From Flavobacterium sp. PMTSA4 (GTDB lineage: Bacteria > Bacteroidota > Bacteroidia > Flavobacteriales > Flavobacteriaceae), in the NCBI RefSeq assembly GCF_032098525.1, contig NZ_CP134890.1, positions 1 to 64,000 on the forward strand: DNA of 64,000 nt. Reading direction: 5' to 3'. The position numbers and the translations under genes are program-made. This document shows, piece after piece, positions 1 to 9,617 of the stretch; position 1 is the first letter of the stretch, and every line of letters begins with the position of its first letter. A model generated the notes under the pieces. That model was given only the letters and a program-made list of their open reading frames with translations. It ran no database searches and was not told the DNA's origin.

Positions 1-3000
1 GTCGGGCTAAGTCAGTTCCATTTGGAACTGTTACTTGGAAGGTAAGATATTCACCAGCAACAGGTGTTGGACTTGAAGATATTTGTCCAACAGGCCAATT
101 ATTGGTATTAGTCCAAGTGGCATTTGAACCAACCTGCGAAAGGGTGCTTGCTGAGTAATCAGTTGCTATGTATGAATAGTTTATTTCTTCGGTTGAAATG
201 TGTTGACCAGTAGGGTCATATTGTAAAACTAAGGTTGATGGAAAAGTAACTAAAGCACTGCATTGTCCAGCATCAGTACTTGCAACGATATTTGCAGGAC
301 AAGTTATTGATGGTGCTTCAGTATCATTTACCGTTACTATTTGTTCACAGGTAGTAGTGTTTCCTGAAGCATCTGTAGCAGTCCAAGTTACCGTGTTGCT
401 TCCATAAGCAAATTCAGCTGGTGCATTGTTTGATACAATTAAATTATTAATAGCGCTATTACCTTCAACCCAATTTGAGTTTGTACCAGATAAAGCAAAA
501 TTATTTAATAGACCATTATAGTTATTTCCTGATCCATCAACTACGTTTGTTAATCCGGCGTTGTTTCCATTTGGAATACCTTGATTAAAATTGTAAACAG
601 CTTTTAATCCAGCTTGAGCTGAAAGTTCTAGATTTTTATTTGCATCAATCTGTGCTTGTGTTCTAGCAACATCCCAAATTCTAACTTCGTCCATAGTTCC
701 GTTGAACCATGCGGCATTGAATGCTGGAAAACCTCCAAATAAAGAATAATTTCCAGTAGAAAGATTACGAACGAATGTATCGTTTACTGTAATATCTGGC
801 ACTCCGTTGATGTATAAAGTAACAAGAGTTCCTTGTCTTGATACGGCAAGATGAGTCCATGTATTTAATGGAGCTACAGCTGTACTGATTATTGGTAAAT
901 AAGCAGGTGAACCCGAAGCAGCCATTTCAAATCCAATATTACCAGCACCTTGACGCGATAATACAAACCAATTGCCTGGTTGATTTGGTTCAAAAGTTCT
1001 ATTACTAATTAAATATCCCGAACTATTTGAATTAGGGTTTATCCATGTCTCAATGGTAAAATCTGAAGTGCCTAAATTAAATTCAGGCAGCGTGACATGA
1101 TCATTACTACCATCAAAGTTTAATGAGTTTCCTATACTTGAACAATTATCACTAACATCAGGTTGTGTTAAAACCACTTCACCTGGACACTGAAAAGTGA
1201 GTGGCTCAGGACAAGTAATTACAGGTGGTTGTGAATCGTTTACTGTTACAGTAAAGACACAAGTAGGAGCATCACAATCATTGGTAGCAGTTGCTGTTAC
1301 CGTTGTTGTTCCAACAGGAAAGAAACTACCCGAAGGAATTGAATAAGTTAATGTAGGTGTTGGAGTTCCTGTTGCAGTTGCTTCAAACGATACATTGGCA
1401 CCACATTGTCCTGGAGTGCTGGAAACAGTAATGTTTGCAGGACAAGTAATTGTTGGTAATGCATTTACAACGATAGTCGTTGAAGCAGTGTTGCTACATC
1501 CTTTCAAATCAGTTGCTGTTACTGAAACAGGTCCAGCAGTAGCCACCGAAATAGAAGGAGTAGTTTCTGAAGTAGACCAGTTGTAAGTATTTACGAATTG
1601 ACTAATTGGTTTGTAGTGCCATTTAACTCCACTTGAGTAGCCTTCTGTATAGGCAGTCATACCTGTTACAACATTTCCATTTGGAACATAAGAATCACCT
1701 AAATTTCCAGTTGCAGCATACCATCCAGTAATACTTGTAGTCGTACTTGGACTGCTATTATTGTTTTGATTGTTATATATGTTATTTATTGTTTGTCCAT
1801 AACCTTGAAGACTATGTAAATAATAGCCATTAACCCAAGGATTAATATAATCAGCATTACCACCAACCATTACAGTATTGGCAGGTAATAAATACGGACC
1901 ATCAGCAACTGGTCCTAAGCTTACCCCGCTATAACAAGTGTAAGCATAAGGTCCTGATAGGGTGCCGTTAGGATTCAGTTTTTGACAAACTAATCTAAAT
2001 TGGTCTATCCATGCACCATGACTACCTTGAATTCCAACAACTACATATTCAGGAGGACAATCACAAGAAGTTGAAGTGCTATAAATATTCGGAGTTACTA
2101 AACCAGGTGACGCTTCAGCTGAAGCCTGTTCTACAGTTAGTGTAGTTGAACTGCCTTCACAAATAATAGTTTCTCCACTAATTGAGACTGTTGGTAAAGC
2201 GTTTATTCCTATTGTCAATGTAGCTGTTGAAGCACATTGATTGGGATTAGGTGTAAAAGTGTATGTTGTCGTTTGTGTATTATCTAATGCAGGCGACCAT
2301 GACCCAGTAATATTATTGTTTGATGTTGTAGGCAAAGCACTAAGTGGACTTCCGTAACAAACACTTGTAACTGGATTAAACTCTGGTTGAATAAGATTGG
2401 TCGGGTTTACAGTTATAGTAAAGACACAAGTATCTGTTCCACAACTATTGGTAGCTGTCACAAGTATACTAGTAATTCCAACAGGAAAGAAACTACCTGA
2501 AGGAATTGAATAAGTTATATTTGGTGTAGGTGTGCCTGTTGCAGTTGCTTCAAAAGATACGTTGGCACCACATAGTCCTACAGTATTGGAAATTTCTATG
2601 TTTGAAGGACAAGTTATTACTGGTGGATTCAAAACATCCATAATTATAGAGTTGCTTGTAACGGAGTTAATAGTTGGACAAGCAGCATTACTATTAAGAA
2701 CACAATAAACTTCGTCGCCCGAATTCATATTACCAATACTTATGTTTTGATTTGAACCTTGCTCTATTGATAAATTATTCAAATACCAAGTAATTAATGG
2801 ATTATCACCTTCATTGGTAAGAATAGCTGTAAACTCGCCATTTTCATTTGAACATATTGTTGATGATGTAGTAGTTAAACTAACTGATGGAGTAACTAGG
2901 TTATTGATTGTAATATCGCTACCATTTGTTCCTCCTACACCTACTAAATTACTAGAAACGATTCTTACTCTATATCCAGTTCCATATGGAGTTCCCATTG

Positions 3001-4639
3001 GAATAGTTACGGAAATGGTTCCGTTTAAAGAGGTTGAGTTAATAGAACCAATATTTGTTGGTGTTGAAAAATCTCCTGATGCATTAGATAATTGAGCTGT
3101 AAATATGTTTCCAGGATTAAATATTCCTCCAGAAGTATAATTGACATTAAAGGTTTGACCTTCACAAAGAGAAGTGTTAATTGGTCCACAAGTTAATTGA
3201 TTACCCAAACAAGTAAATTTGGATGAACTTGCTCCCGTACTACAATCGTTTGATGGTACAACAACAATATCACCACACCATGAAATGTTAGAGGCATTGA
3301 ATGTAATTGAATTAGTATTGGCACCATTAGTAACAACCGCTCCAGGGGGTAATGTCCAAGTATAATTGGTGGCATTAGCTACCGGGCTAATGGAAAAATT
3401 AATATTGTTTTGTCCAAGAAGAATTGAAGAAGGTCCACTCATAGGACCAGCATTGCCAACAGTTGGTGAAACAACAGGATTTACTGAAATAGTTAATTCG
3501 ACTGAACCACAAGGACCGCTTCCAGTAGCTGTATAGGTGATAGGAGTAGTTAATGTAGAAACAACATTAGTTCCTGTAGTGGTATTTAAACCAGTTGAAG
3601 GAGACCAAGACCAATTTGTAAACGTTCCTGGATTTACAATTGAAATTGGAGTTGCTGTTCCAGAGCAAATGTTTGCAGATGCACCTGTTGAATAACTTGA
3701 GTTGTTAATGTTAAAATTAATATTTGTTGCCGCTAAGGCTTCGTTTAAATCAGCTGTACTAAGTATGTAGGCGTATGAGAAAGTTGTTGATTGATTTGGC
3801 GCTAAATTCCCTAAGAAAAATGCGATTGAAATCGCAAAATCTCCAGATTGACTTCCAGATTGAGAAACTCCAGTTCCATTCCAAATTCTAGCAGCACTTC
3901 TGTTACTAAAACTTCCTCTACTAACTTTTGCACGTGAGTCAATTGAGCCTAAACCAAGATAAGAACCATAAGTCAATCCTGTAGCAGAAGCTAAAGCTCG
4001 ATTACAAGTGTTAGGGTTTTGATATACTATTGAATTAAAGGTTGAATAATTACCTGTAAGAGGGTGCTCTTGGTCAGGATCAACGTTTCTCATATAATAT
4101 ACATTATTTATTGTAGAAGCCGTAGTGTTTACAATTGTAACTTCGGTCACAAAGTATAATGAGTTTGCAGGTAAATAAGTTTCAGCGGTAATACTTAACC
4201 CATTGATACTGCCTTGCCAAGTAATTGATTTCTTTTGCGGAGTTGAGACATAATTGGATAAAGAGCCAGGTATTTCAAAATCTCCCATTAATTGCAAGTT
4301 ATTATAACTTACATTATTCATTGTTATACCCCATCCTTCTTCGGGTAGCCCAGGAATGAAATAATCGCCAATATACTTTGGTGTACCAACATTCCAACCA
4401 TCTTTTTGAGGATCAGAAACAAATCCAAGTTGGTTCCCTGGTCTTGGATGATATGAACTATTAGGTACCCCTACAGTTGTGCCAAAAGAACCAGAAGGAG
4501 ATACACCTACTTCTGCGTAGTTACCTTGCAAAAATGCATTACCACTAACCAACTGGGCACAGGCATAGTTGTTTAGTAAAAAATAAAATATTCCCAATAA
4601 AAGAATGGAAAATCGGTTTGGTTTTAGATGAGTTTTCAT
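1..4639 (-). CDS. Giant secreted HYR/LamG repeat protein, 5' part (runs off the window)
   Basis: The reading frame starts at ATG 4639 and stays open to base 1, about 1546 codons without a stop, so the C-terminus is missing. The first ~28 residues are a signal peptide (basic start, hydrophobic core, ending near CAQ). The body is built of Ig-like/HYR modules recognisable by repeated ITCPANI-like strands and TVTVND-like ends (about residues 660-760, 1040-1130 and 1350-1500). A jacalin- or VMO1-like segment lies near residues 860-1015 (VVVGIQG, GMTAYTEG, VKWHY). A LamG/concanavalin-like domain lies near residues 1165-1370 (NFDGSNDHV, WTHLAVSRQ, MDEVRIWDVARTQ). Such proteins are usually surface adhesins or glycan-binding proteins, often exported by type IX secretion, but the sorting domain would be outside the window. 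It follows a small exported protein by 14 bases, probably in one transcript. Function beyond adhesion or binding is inference. Confidence 0.85.
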   Translation of the reverse strand, partial: MKTHLKPNRFSILLLGIFYFLLNNYACAQLVSGNAFLQGNYAEVGVSPSGSFGTTVGVPNSSYHPRPGNQLGFVSDPQKDGWNVGTPKYIGDYFIPGLPEEGWGITMNNVSYNNLQLMGDFEIPGSLSNYVSTPQKKSITWQGSINGLSITAETYLPANSLYFVTEVTIVNTTASTINNVYYMRNVDPDQEHPLTGNYSTFNSIVYQNPNTCNRALASATGLTYGSYLGLGSIDSRAKVSRGSFSNRSAARIWNGTGVSQSGSQSGDFAISIAFFLGNLAPNQSTTFSYAYILSTADLNEALAATNINFNINNSSYSTGASANICSGTATPISIVNPGTFTNWSWSPSTGLNTTTGTNVVSTLTTPITYTATGSGPCGSVELTISVNPVVSPTVGNAGPMSGPSSILLGQNNINFSISPVANATNYTWTLPPGAVVTNGANTNSITFNASNISWCGDIVVVPSNDCSTGASSSKFTCLGNQLTCGPINTSLCEGQTFNVNYTSGGIFNPGNIFTAQLSNASGDFSTPTNIGSINSTSLNGTISVTIPMGTPYGTGYRVRIVSSNLVGVGGTNGSDITINNLVTPSVSLTTTSSTICSNENGEFTAILTNEGDNPLITWYLNNLSIEQGSNQNISIGNMNSGDEVYCVLNSNAACPTINSVTSNSIIMDVLNPPVITCPSNIEISNTVGLCGANVSFEATATGTPTPNITYSIPSGSFFPVGITSILVTATNSCGTDTCVFTITVNPTNLIQPEFNPVTSVCYGSPLSALPTTSNNNITGSWSPALDNTQTTTYTFTPNPNQCASTATLTIGINALPTVSISGETIICEGSSTTLTVEQASAEASPGLVTPNIYSTSTSCDCPPEYVVVGIQGSHGAWIDQFRLVCQKLNPNGTLSGPYAYTCYSGVSLGPVADGPYLLPANTVMVGGNADYINPWVNGYYLHSLQGYGQTINNIYNNQNNNSSPSTTTSITGWYAATGNLGDSYVPNGNVVTGMTAYTEGYSSGVKWHYKPISQFVNTYNWSTSETTPSISVATAGPVSVTATDLKGCSNTASTTIVVNALPTITCPANITVSSTPGQCGANVSFEATATGTPTPTLTYSIPSGSFFPVGTTTVTATATNDCDAPTCVFTVTVNDSQPPVITCPEPLTFQCPGEVVLTQPDVSDNCSSIGNSLNFDGSNDHVTLPEFNLGTSDFTIETWINPNSNSSGYLISNRTFEPNQPGNWFVLSRQGAGNIGFEMAASGSPAYLPIISTAVAPLNTWTHLAVSRQGTLVTLYINGVPDITVNDTFVRNLSTGNYSLFGGFPAFNAAWFNGTMDEVRIWDVARTQAQIDANKNLELSAQAGLKAVYNFNQGIPNGNNAGLTNVVDGSGNNYNGLLNNFALSGTNSNWVEGNSAINNLIVSNNAPAEFAYGSNTVTWTATDASGNTTTCEQIVTVNDTEAPSITCPANIVASTDAGQCSALVTFPSTLVLQYDPTGQHISTEEINYSYIATDYSASTLSQVGSNATWTNTNNWPVGQISSSPTPVAGEYLTFQVTVPNGTDLAR

Positions 4640-4653
4640 AATAATAGGAATAT

Positions 4654-5064
4654 TTATTGGTTTAGTAATTTGTTGTTTAAATAGGTATTCCAATTAGTTT
4701 TATCCCAGCTTTTATCAGCATATTTAAGATGTAAATGGATGATAACCTTTTTTAAGGGAAAGTCTATTTTAAAGGATAATAAATTGTCTGACTTACTATC
4801 AAAGAAAGATTTAGCTTCTTCAGCTGATGTAAAATTAAAAATAGATAAATCAGCAATGTAGAATTCAGATAAACTAACATCTTGATTCAAAATAATTGAG
4901 GTTTTGTTCAAAAAAGTGGCTTTTGAAGGTAAAGAGTTTTCTTCCTGGGTCATTTGTTTACCTGAAAAGGTATTTTGTTGAGCAAAAAGAGAGCCTCCGC
5001 AGAAAACAATTGCTAAGGCTATAGCATTAATGATACACCTAGAGTTAAAAATAATTTTATTCAT
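4654..5064 (-). CDS. Small exported hypothetical protein
   Basis: 136 residues starting with a clear signal peptide (basic MNKIIFNSRC, hydrophobic core, cleavage near LFAQQ), so it should be periplasmic or secreted. The mature part is charged and contains no motif I recognise; the segment NFTSAEEAKSFFDSKSDN is hydrophilic and probably helical. It ends 14 bases before the giant HYR/LamG gene on the same strand, so the two are probably co-transcribed and this protein may serve the large one. I cannot assign a function. Confidence 0.7.
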   Translation of the reverse strand: MNKIIFNSRCIINAIALAIVFCGGSLFAQQNTFSGKQMTQEENSLPSKATFLNKTSIILNQDVSLSEFYIADLSIFNFTSAEEAKSFFDSKSDNLLSFKIDFPLKKVIIHLHLKYADKSWDKTNWNTYLNNKLLNQ

Positions 5065-5432
5065 TTTATTATAAAAATTAATGTACCTACTCTTTGCTGG
5101 GATTTTCGGTTTCTTCCCATAATAATCTCGTACGCCTTAAAATATTTAAGGCGAAATCCTTTTTTCAATAGCAATTAAACACAGTGGGGTGGGGATACCA
5201 GAACAAAAAGTCAGTTAACAATAGAAAGGGGAGAGTGAAATAGTAGGTGATAATTTAAAATGTGTTATTTTTTTTAAATAACAAAAATTATTAGTAGGAG
5301 ATAAAGTGCTAAACTATCAAATATTTAAATATGATATTAAATAATCGATGAGAGGTGATTTTTTACAGATTAAAAGAAATTTTATTTTTTTTTATTATAT
5401 AAAAAACTTACAAGTTAGTAAAATGAAAGTTT
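5065..5432. other. Gene-free AT-rich stretch
   Basis: This 368-base gap lies between the Fnr-type gene and the small exported protein. It contains long A/T runs and no open frame, RNA gene or clear hairpin that I can support. It should hold the promoter of the 5064 gene, but I find no good TAnnTTTG on the minus strand. Confidence 0.5.
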
Positions 5433-6113
5433 TTACTCCGCCATGCGTTTTAACTTTGCCTTGTCTTTCAAGGCAATTTTTTTACCTATTAGTTCAATCA
5501 ATCCTTGTTTGTTGAATTCGGAGAGTAAACGGATGCAGCTTTCGGTGGCGGTGCCAATCATTCCGGCTAGTTCTTCGCGGCTTAGTTGAATGTGAAGCGT
5601 TTTGTCCTCATTTACACCAAAAGATTCTTCGAGGTAAAGCAATGTTTCTGCCAGTCGTTCTTTGACACTTTTTTGTGCCATGGAAACCATGTGGTCATTG
5701 GCATCTTTCAGGTCACCACAAATGGTTTTCATCACATTCATTGAGAAGTCGTTGTTGGTGTTGAAAAAGCCCAAGATTTCGCTTTTTGGAATAAAACATA
5801 CTTCCATATCTTCGAGAGCTACAGCGCTAAGGTCGGCTGCTTCATCGCTAATCATGGAACGTTGTCCTAATAGTTCACCAGGTTTCACGAGTTTTACAAT
5901 CTGGTCTTTTCCGTTGGCGCTGAGTTTTGAAAGCTTGCAAACACCGTCTTTAATGCAATAAATACCATTGGTTACTTCGCCTTCTTCAAAAATAGCTTCG
6001 CCTTTTTTGATGGTATAGGAAGTTTTGCAGTTGGCCATTTTTACCAATTCTTCTTTGTTCAGTGCTTTTAGAGAACTGAATTGGCGTACGATGCATTGTT
6101 CACATTTGCTCAT
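5433..6113 (-). CDS. Crp/Fnr-family transcription regulator
   Basis: 226 residues with a cyclic-nucleotide-binding-like beta barrel (about 15-135, IKKGEAIFEEGE, VKPGELLGQRS) and a C-terminal Crp-type winged helix (about 145-215, LSREELAGMIGTATESCIRLLSEF). The N-terminus carries C4-x2-C7, with further Cys at about 27, which could ligate an Fe-S cluster as in Fnr; this is not proven. A longer frame exists from a TTG at 6134, but that TTG is inside a perfect -7 element (TATATTTG), so the ATG at 6113 is chosen. The gene is divergent from ccoI, and the cbb3 operon lies downstream of that, as is usual for oxygen-responsive Fnr regulators. A palindrome upstream suggests autoregulation. Confidence 0.88.
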   Translation of the reverse strand: MSKCEQCIVRQFSSLKALNKEELVKMANCKTSYTIKKGEAIFEEGEVTNGIYCIKDGVCKLSKLSANGKDQIVKLVKPGELLGQRSMISDEAADLSAVALEDMEVCFIPKSEILGFFNTNNDFSMNVMKTICGDLKDANDHMVSMAQKSVKERLAETLLYLEESFGVNEDKTLHIQLSREELAGMIGTATESCIRLLSEFNKQGLIELIGKKIALKDKAKLKRMAE

Positions 6114-6131
6114 AGAGTGACTATTGTTATA

Positions 6132-6139
6132 CAAATATA
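6132..6139 (-). promoter_or_regulatory. -7 element of the Crp/Fnr gene
   Basis: The minus strand reads TATATTTG, a perfect Bacteroidota TAnnTTTG. Transcription would begin near 6127, giving a leader of about 14 bases to the ATG at 6113. The palindrome at 6147-6162 lies just upstream, between the -33 and -7 regions, where a bound regulator would block RNA polymerase. Confidence 0.6.
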
Positions 6140-6146
6140 TCTAAAG

Positions 6147-6191
6147 TATGACAAATATCATATTTTAAATTTATTGATTTTGTGACCTTTG
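6147..6191 (+). promoter_or_regulatory. Fnr/Crp-like operator and -7 element of ccoI
   Basis: The palindrome TATGACAAATATCATA (6147-6162, arms TATGA/TCATA around six bases) is followed by GACCTTTG (6184-6191), a near match to TAnnTTTG. The operator centre is 36.5 bases before the last G of the -7 element. The same 18-base core and the same spacing recur before ccoS. This is the position of a class II activator site. Confidence 0.65.
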
Positions 6192-6215
6192 TTTCAGGTA
6201 AAATGAGCAAATAAT

Positions 6216-8591
6216 ATGGACACAAAAAATTGTTTCCATTGTGGTCTTGAAATCAAGGCAAAAGATGAAATTGTTTTTGACGAAAAAAGTTTTTGTTGTG
6301 CGGGTTGTAAAACCGTCTATGAAATTTTCAGTCAAAATGATTTGACGTGTTATTATGATTTTCAAGCTTCGCCAGGCGCGACACCACAAGACATTCAAGG
6401 TAAATATGATTTTTTAAACAATGAGCAAATTGTCGACAAACTATTGGAATTCCAAGAAAGCGACACACATATTGTTTCACTTTTCATTCCTCATATACAC
6501 TGTAGTTCGTGTATTTGGATTTTGGAAAATTTACAAAAGCTACAAAAAGGGATAAGCACTTCTCAGGTTAATTTTAACGAAAAAAAAGTTCGCGTAACCT
6601 ATCATCCGCAAAAAACAAATCTTAAAGAAATTGTTGAGCTGCTTTCTTCCATTGGCTACGAACCGTATATCAGTTTAGAAAATTATTCTGAAGGCAAGAA
6701 ACGGGTTGACCGCAGTTTGATTTATAAAATAGGCGTGGCGTTCTTTTGTTTTGGCAACATCATGTTGTTGTCGTTTCCCGAATATTTTGAAGTAGAAGAG
6801 TTTTGGATTAATCAATACCGTGGGTTTTTCCGTTGGTTGATTTTTGCATTGGCATTGCCAACGTTTTTCTATTCCGCATCGGGTTATTATGTTTCGGCTT
6901 ATAAAAGCATCAAATCGCGAATGTTGAATATTGATGTTCCGATTGCACTGGGAATTGTAGTGATGTTTGTCCGAAGTACAGTAGATATTTTATTTGATTA
7001 CGGACAAGGTTTTTTTGACAGCATGGCGGGATTAATTTTCTTTATGTTGTTGGGCAAATTGTTCCAAATCAAAACCTATGATTTCCTTTCTTTTGAACGC
7101 GATTATAAATCCTATTTCCCAATAGCCATCACAAAAATCACCACCGATGGAAAAGAAATTCCGGTGCAGGTTTATGATATCGAAAAAGGTGATAGGTTGC
7201 TAATTCGTAACCAAGAACTCATTCCTGTTGATGGTATTCTGATTTCTGAAAGCGCATCGATTGACTATAGTTTTGTTACTGGCGAAGCGGTTCCTATTGC
7301 CAAACAATCAGGTGATAAGTTATTTGCTGGAGGAAAACAATTGGGCAAAGTAATTGAGATGGAAGTGTTGTTTTCGGTATCACAAAGTTATTTGACTCAG
7401 TTGTGGAGCAATGATGTTTTTCAAAAGAAGCAGGAACAAAAACACAAAACCATTACCGATACCATCAGTCGTTATTTTACTCCGGTATTGTTATTAATAG
7501 CCATAGTTTCATTTGGCTATTGGATATTTATTGATACTACAACGGCGTTCAATGTGTTTACGGCGATATTGATTGTTGCTTGTCCATGTGCTTTGGCGTT
7601 AACGGCACCATTCACGTTAGGAAATGTATTGCGCATCATGGGGAAAAGAAAATTGTATTTAAAAAATGCGCCCGTAATCGAAGCCATGGCAAAAGTAGAT
7701 ACCATTGTTTTTGACAAAACCGGCACGATTACTTCCAATAAAGAAGCGGCCATTACTTTTGAAGGAACTTTAACGGAAAGAGAACTGATTGCAATAAAGA
7801 ATGTGTTGCGTGGTTCCAATCATCCGTTGAGTAGAAGATTGTATGGGTTTTTGCCTGAAAGTGAAACTATTGCATTAGAACATTTTGAAGAGATTACTGG
7901 TAAAGGAATTTTGGCAACTATTGATGGGAAAAATATTCGCATCGGTTCAGCAGCTTTTGTTGGTTTTGAAGAAGAAAATAAGGTAGCGCAAACCAATGTT
8001 CACATCAGTATTGACGAAATTTATAAAGGGAAATATATTTTTGACCATCATTACCGCGAAGGATTGAAAGCCATTTTTGAAGAATTGAGCAAATACTACA
8101 CACTAACCGTTTTATCGGGTGATAACGAAGGCGAAAAAGAGCGTTTGACGCAATGGTTGCCTAAGAGCACCAAACTATTATTCAACCAAAAACCCGAACA
8201 AAAACTGGCTTACATTGCCCAACTGCAAACCATTGGAAACAACGTTATGATGATAGGCGATGGGTTGAACGATGCTGGCGCTTTGGCACAAAGTAATGTT
8301 GGAATTGCTATTTCTGAGAATGTCAATGTGTTTTCACCTGCTTGCGATGGTATATTGGATGCGGTGCAGTTCAGTAAAATTCCATTCTTTATGCGCTATG
8401 CAAAGAATGCTATGAAAACCATTTACCTCAGTTTTGGAATTTCGTTGCTCTATAACGTTGTAGGACTAAGTTTTGCGGTTACTGGTCATTTGTCGCCTTT
8501 GGTTGCCGCTATTATTATGCCGTTGAGTACTATTACCATCGTTAGTTTTGTAACGCTGATGAGTAATTTTTATGCGGGTAAAGGGAAATAA
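6216..8591 (+). CDS. ccoI: CcoI-type copper-transporting P1B-ATPase
   Basis: 791 residues. An N-terminal cysteine-rich metal-binding region (residues 6-36, CFHCG and FCCAGC) is followed by a heavy-metal-associated domain with CSSC at about 97-100. Membrane helices surround the ion-binding CPC (about 455-457). The actuator TGE is near 354, the phosphorylation site DKTGT near 498, the SNHPLS histidine motif near 531 and GDGLND near 682. These define a P1B copper pump. In cbb3 gene clusters this protein (CcoI/FixI) moves copper across the inner membrane for assembly of the haem-copper centre. It is separated from the rest of the cco operon by two minus-strand genes but shares its operator. Its stop lies one base from the end of the convergent neighbour. 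Confidence 0.95.
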   Translation: MDTKNCFHCGLEIKAKDEIVFDEKSFCCAGCKTVYEIFSQNDLTCYYDFQASPGATPQDIQGKYDFLNNEQIVDKLLEFQESDTHIVSLFIPHIHCSSCIWILENLQKLQKGISTSQVNFNEKKVRVTYHPQKTNLKEIVELLSSIGYEPYISLENYSEGKKRVDRSLIYKIGVAFFCFGNIMLLSFPEYFEVEEFWINQYRGFFRWLIFALALPTFFYSASGYYVSAYKSIKSRMLNIDVPIALGIVVMFVRSTVDILFDYGQGFFDSMAGLIFFMLLGKLFQIKTYDFLSFERDYKSYFPIAITKITTDGKEIPVQVYDIEKGDRLLIRNQELIPVDGILISESASIDYSFVTGEAVPIAKQSGDKLFAGGKQLGKVIEMEVLFSVSQSYLTQLWSNDVFQKKQEQKHKTITDTISRYFTPVLLLIAIVSFGYWIFIDTTTAFNVFTAILIVACPCALALTAPFTLGNVLRIMGKRKLYLKNAPVIEAMAKVDTIVFDKTGTITSNKEAAITFEGTLTERELIAIKNVLRGSNHPLSRRLYGFLPESETIALEHFEEITGKGILATIDGKNIRIGSAAFVGFEEENKVAQTNVHISIDEIYKGKYIFDHHYREGLKAIFEELSKYYTLTVLSGDNEGEKERLTQWLPKSTKLLFNQKPEQKLAYIAQLQTIGNNVMMIGDGLNDAGALAQSNVGIAISENVNVFSPACDGILDAVQFSKIPFFMRYAKNAMKTIYLSFGISLLYNVVGLSFAVTGHLSPLVAAIIMPLSTITIVSFVTLMSNFYAGKGK

Positions 8592-8592
8592 G

Positions 8593-8865
8593 TTAAAACT
8601 GAAAAGTTTGCCCATTGTAGTTAAAGGGTTTGTCTCCAAATCGCTCTCTAAGAATCTCTTTCAATGCGCATAAACGATAAATCTTCATGTTTAATGGCAA
8701 CGAATCGTTTTGTTTTGTTTCATAAAAGATTATTAGCTCTTCGCTGGTTTTAGATTCAAAGAACTCTTTAAATTTTTCAACTTGAATTATGTCATCAATA
8801 TTTAATTCAATTTCTAATTTCTCGTCATCATTATCTTCGATGAAATCATTAAAATCTTCTTCCAT
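8593..8865 (-). CDS. Hypothetical acidic protein
   Basis: 90 residues, very acidic at the N-terminus (EEDFNDFIEDNDDEK), with a helical middle and the C-terminal phrase FGDKPFNYNGQTFQF. No signal peptide or membrane segment. It lies 20 bases downstream of a DUF2200-type gene on the same strand and may be co-transcribed. I recognise no family. Confidence 0.65.
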   Translation of the reverse strand: MEEDFNDFIEDNDDEKLEIELNIDDIIQVEKFKEFFESKTSEELIIFYETKQNDSLPLNMKIYRLCALKEILRERFGDKPFNYNGQTFQF

Positions 8866-8885
8866 AAGTATTAATTTTTAAATAA

Positions 8886-9248
8886 TTAGTTTCTCAAAAT
8901 CTTTTCCATTTTCTTGCCTTTAGCCAATTCATCGATAAGTTTATCAAGATAACGCACTTGTTTGGTTAATGGATTGTCTATTTCTTCGATGCGGTAACCA
9001 CAAATTACTCCAGTAATCAGTTCGGCTTTTGGGTTTAAAGTAGCGCGTTCAAAGAACGTTTTAAACGTTACCTTTTCGTCAATGAGTTCTTGGAGTTTTT
9101 TTTCATCAAATCCTGTCAGCCATTCAATTACTTCGTGAAGTTCGGCAACGGTTCTGCCTTTGGTTTCCACTTTTTTTACATAATGTGGATAAACAGAGCC
9201 AAAGATTAGCGCTGCTATTTTTTGATTGTGTGTATCGGTGGGTTTCAT
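8886..9248 (-). CDS. DUF2200-family protein
   Basis: 120 residues matching the DUF2200 pattern: an N-terminal KIAALIFGSVYPHYVKKVE, then VAELHEVIEWLTGF, FFERATLNP, ITGVICGYRIEEI and a C-terminal YLDKLIDELAKGK. The family is cytoplasmic and uncharacterised, and its length here is normal. It interrupts the cco cluster on the opposite strand and probably has no part in oxidase function. Recognition is by family motif memory, not by a search. Confidence 0.8.
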   Translation of the reverse strand: MKPTDTHNQKIAALIFGSVYPHYVKKVETKGRTVAELHEVIEWLTGFDEKKLQELIDEKVTFKTFFERATLNPKAELITGVICGYRIEEIDNPLTKQVRYLDKLIDELAKGKKMEKILRN

Positions 9249-9329
9249 TATTTAATTTTTTACTAAAGTAAAAATTTTTAAAGATTTCCGTATACAAATA
9301 ACCAAATCTCAAATAAACTTTTCTGTCCA

Positions 9330-9374
9330 CATGACAAATATCATATTTTAAGAAATCAATGCACTCTAAATTTG
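9330..9374 (+). promoter_or_regulatory. Fnr/Crp-like operator and -7 element of the ccoS operon
   Basis: CATGACAAATATCATA (9330-9345, arms ATGA/TCAT) is followed by a perfect TAAATTTG (9367-9374). The operator centre is 36.5 bases before the last G, identical to the ccoI promoter. Transcription should start near 9379, about 15 bases before the ccoS ATG. Confidence 0.7.
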
Positions 9375-9393
9375 TCCTACACAAAGTAGAGGT

Positions 9394-9603
9394 ATGAGTG
9401 TAATCTATATGTTAATCGGGATAAGTATTCTAGTAGCTGTCTTTTTTTTATATGCGTTTATCAGAGCGGTAAAAAATGGGCAGTACGACGATGACTATAC
9501 GCCATCAGTGCGTATGCTTTTTGAGGATGAACTTATTAAAGAGAAAAAACCAAAAGAACTTTCTCTTGCAGAAACGAACAATCTAAACCAAAATAAGAAC
9601 TAA
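9394..9603 (+). CDS. ccoS: CcoS, cbb3 oxidase maturation protein
   Basis: 69 residues: one N-terminal membrane helix (about 3-23) followed by the CcoS signature region AVKNGQYDDDYTPSVRMLFEDE. CcoS is a small inner-membrane protein needed for insertion of cofactors into the cbb3 oxidase. It is the first gene of the operon, directly after the palindromic operator, and lies 14 bases before the fused ccoNO gene. Length and motif are typical. Confidence 0.93.
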   Translation: MSVIYMLIGISILVAVFFLYAFIRAVKNGQYDDDYTPSVRMLFEDELIKEKKPKELSLAETNNLNQNKN

Positions 9604-9617
9604 ATAAAATTTAAAAA

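Noticed and set aside
6114..6134. Extended start of the Crp/Fnr gene at a TTG (7 extra residues)
   Set aside because: The TTG is inside a perfect -7 element TATATTTG; the ATG at 6113 fits a short leader.
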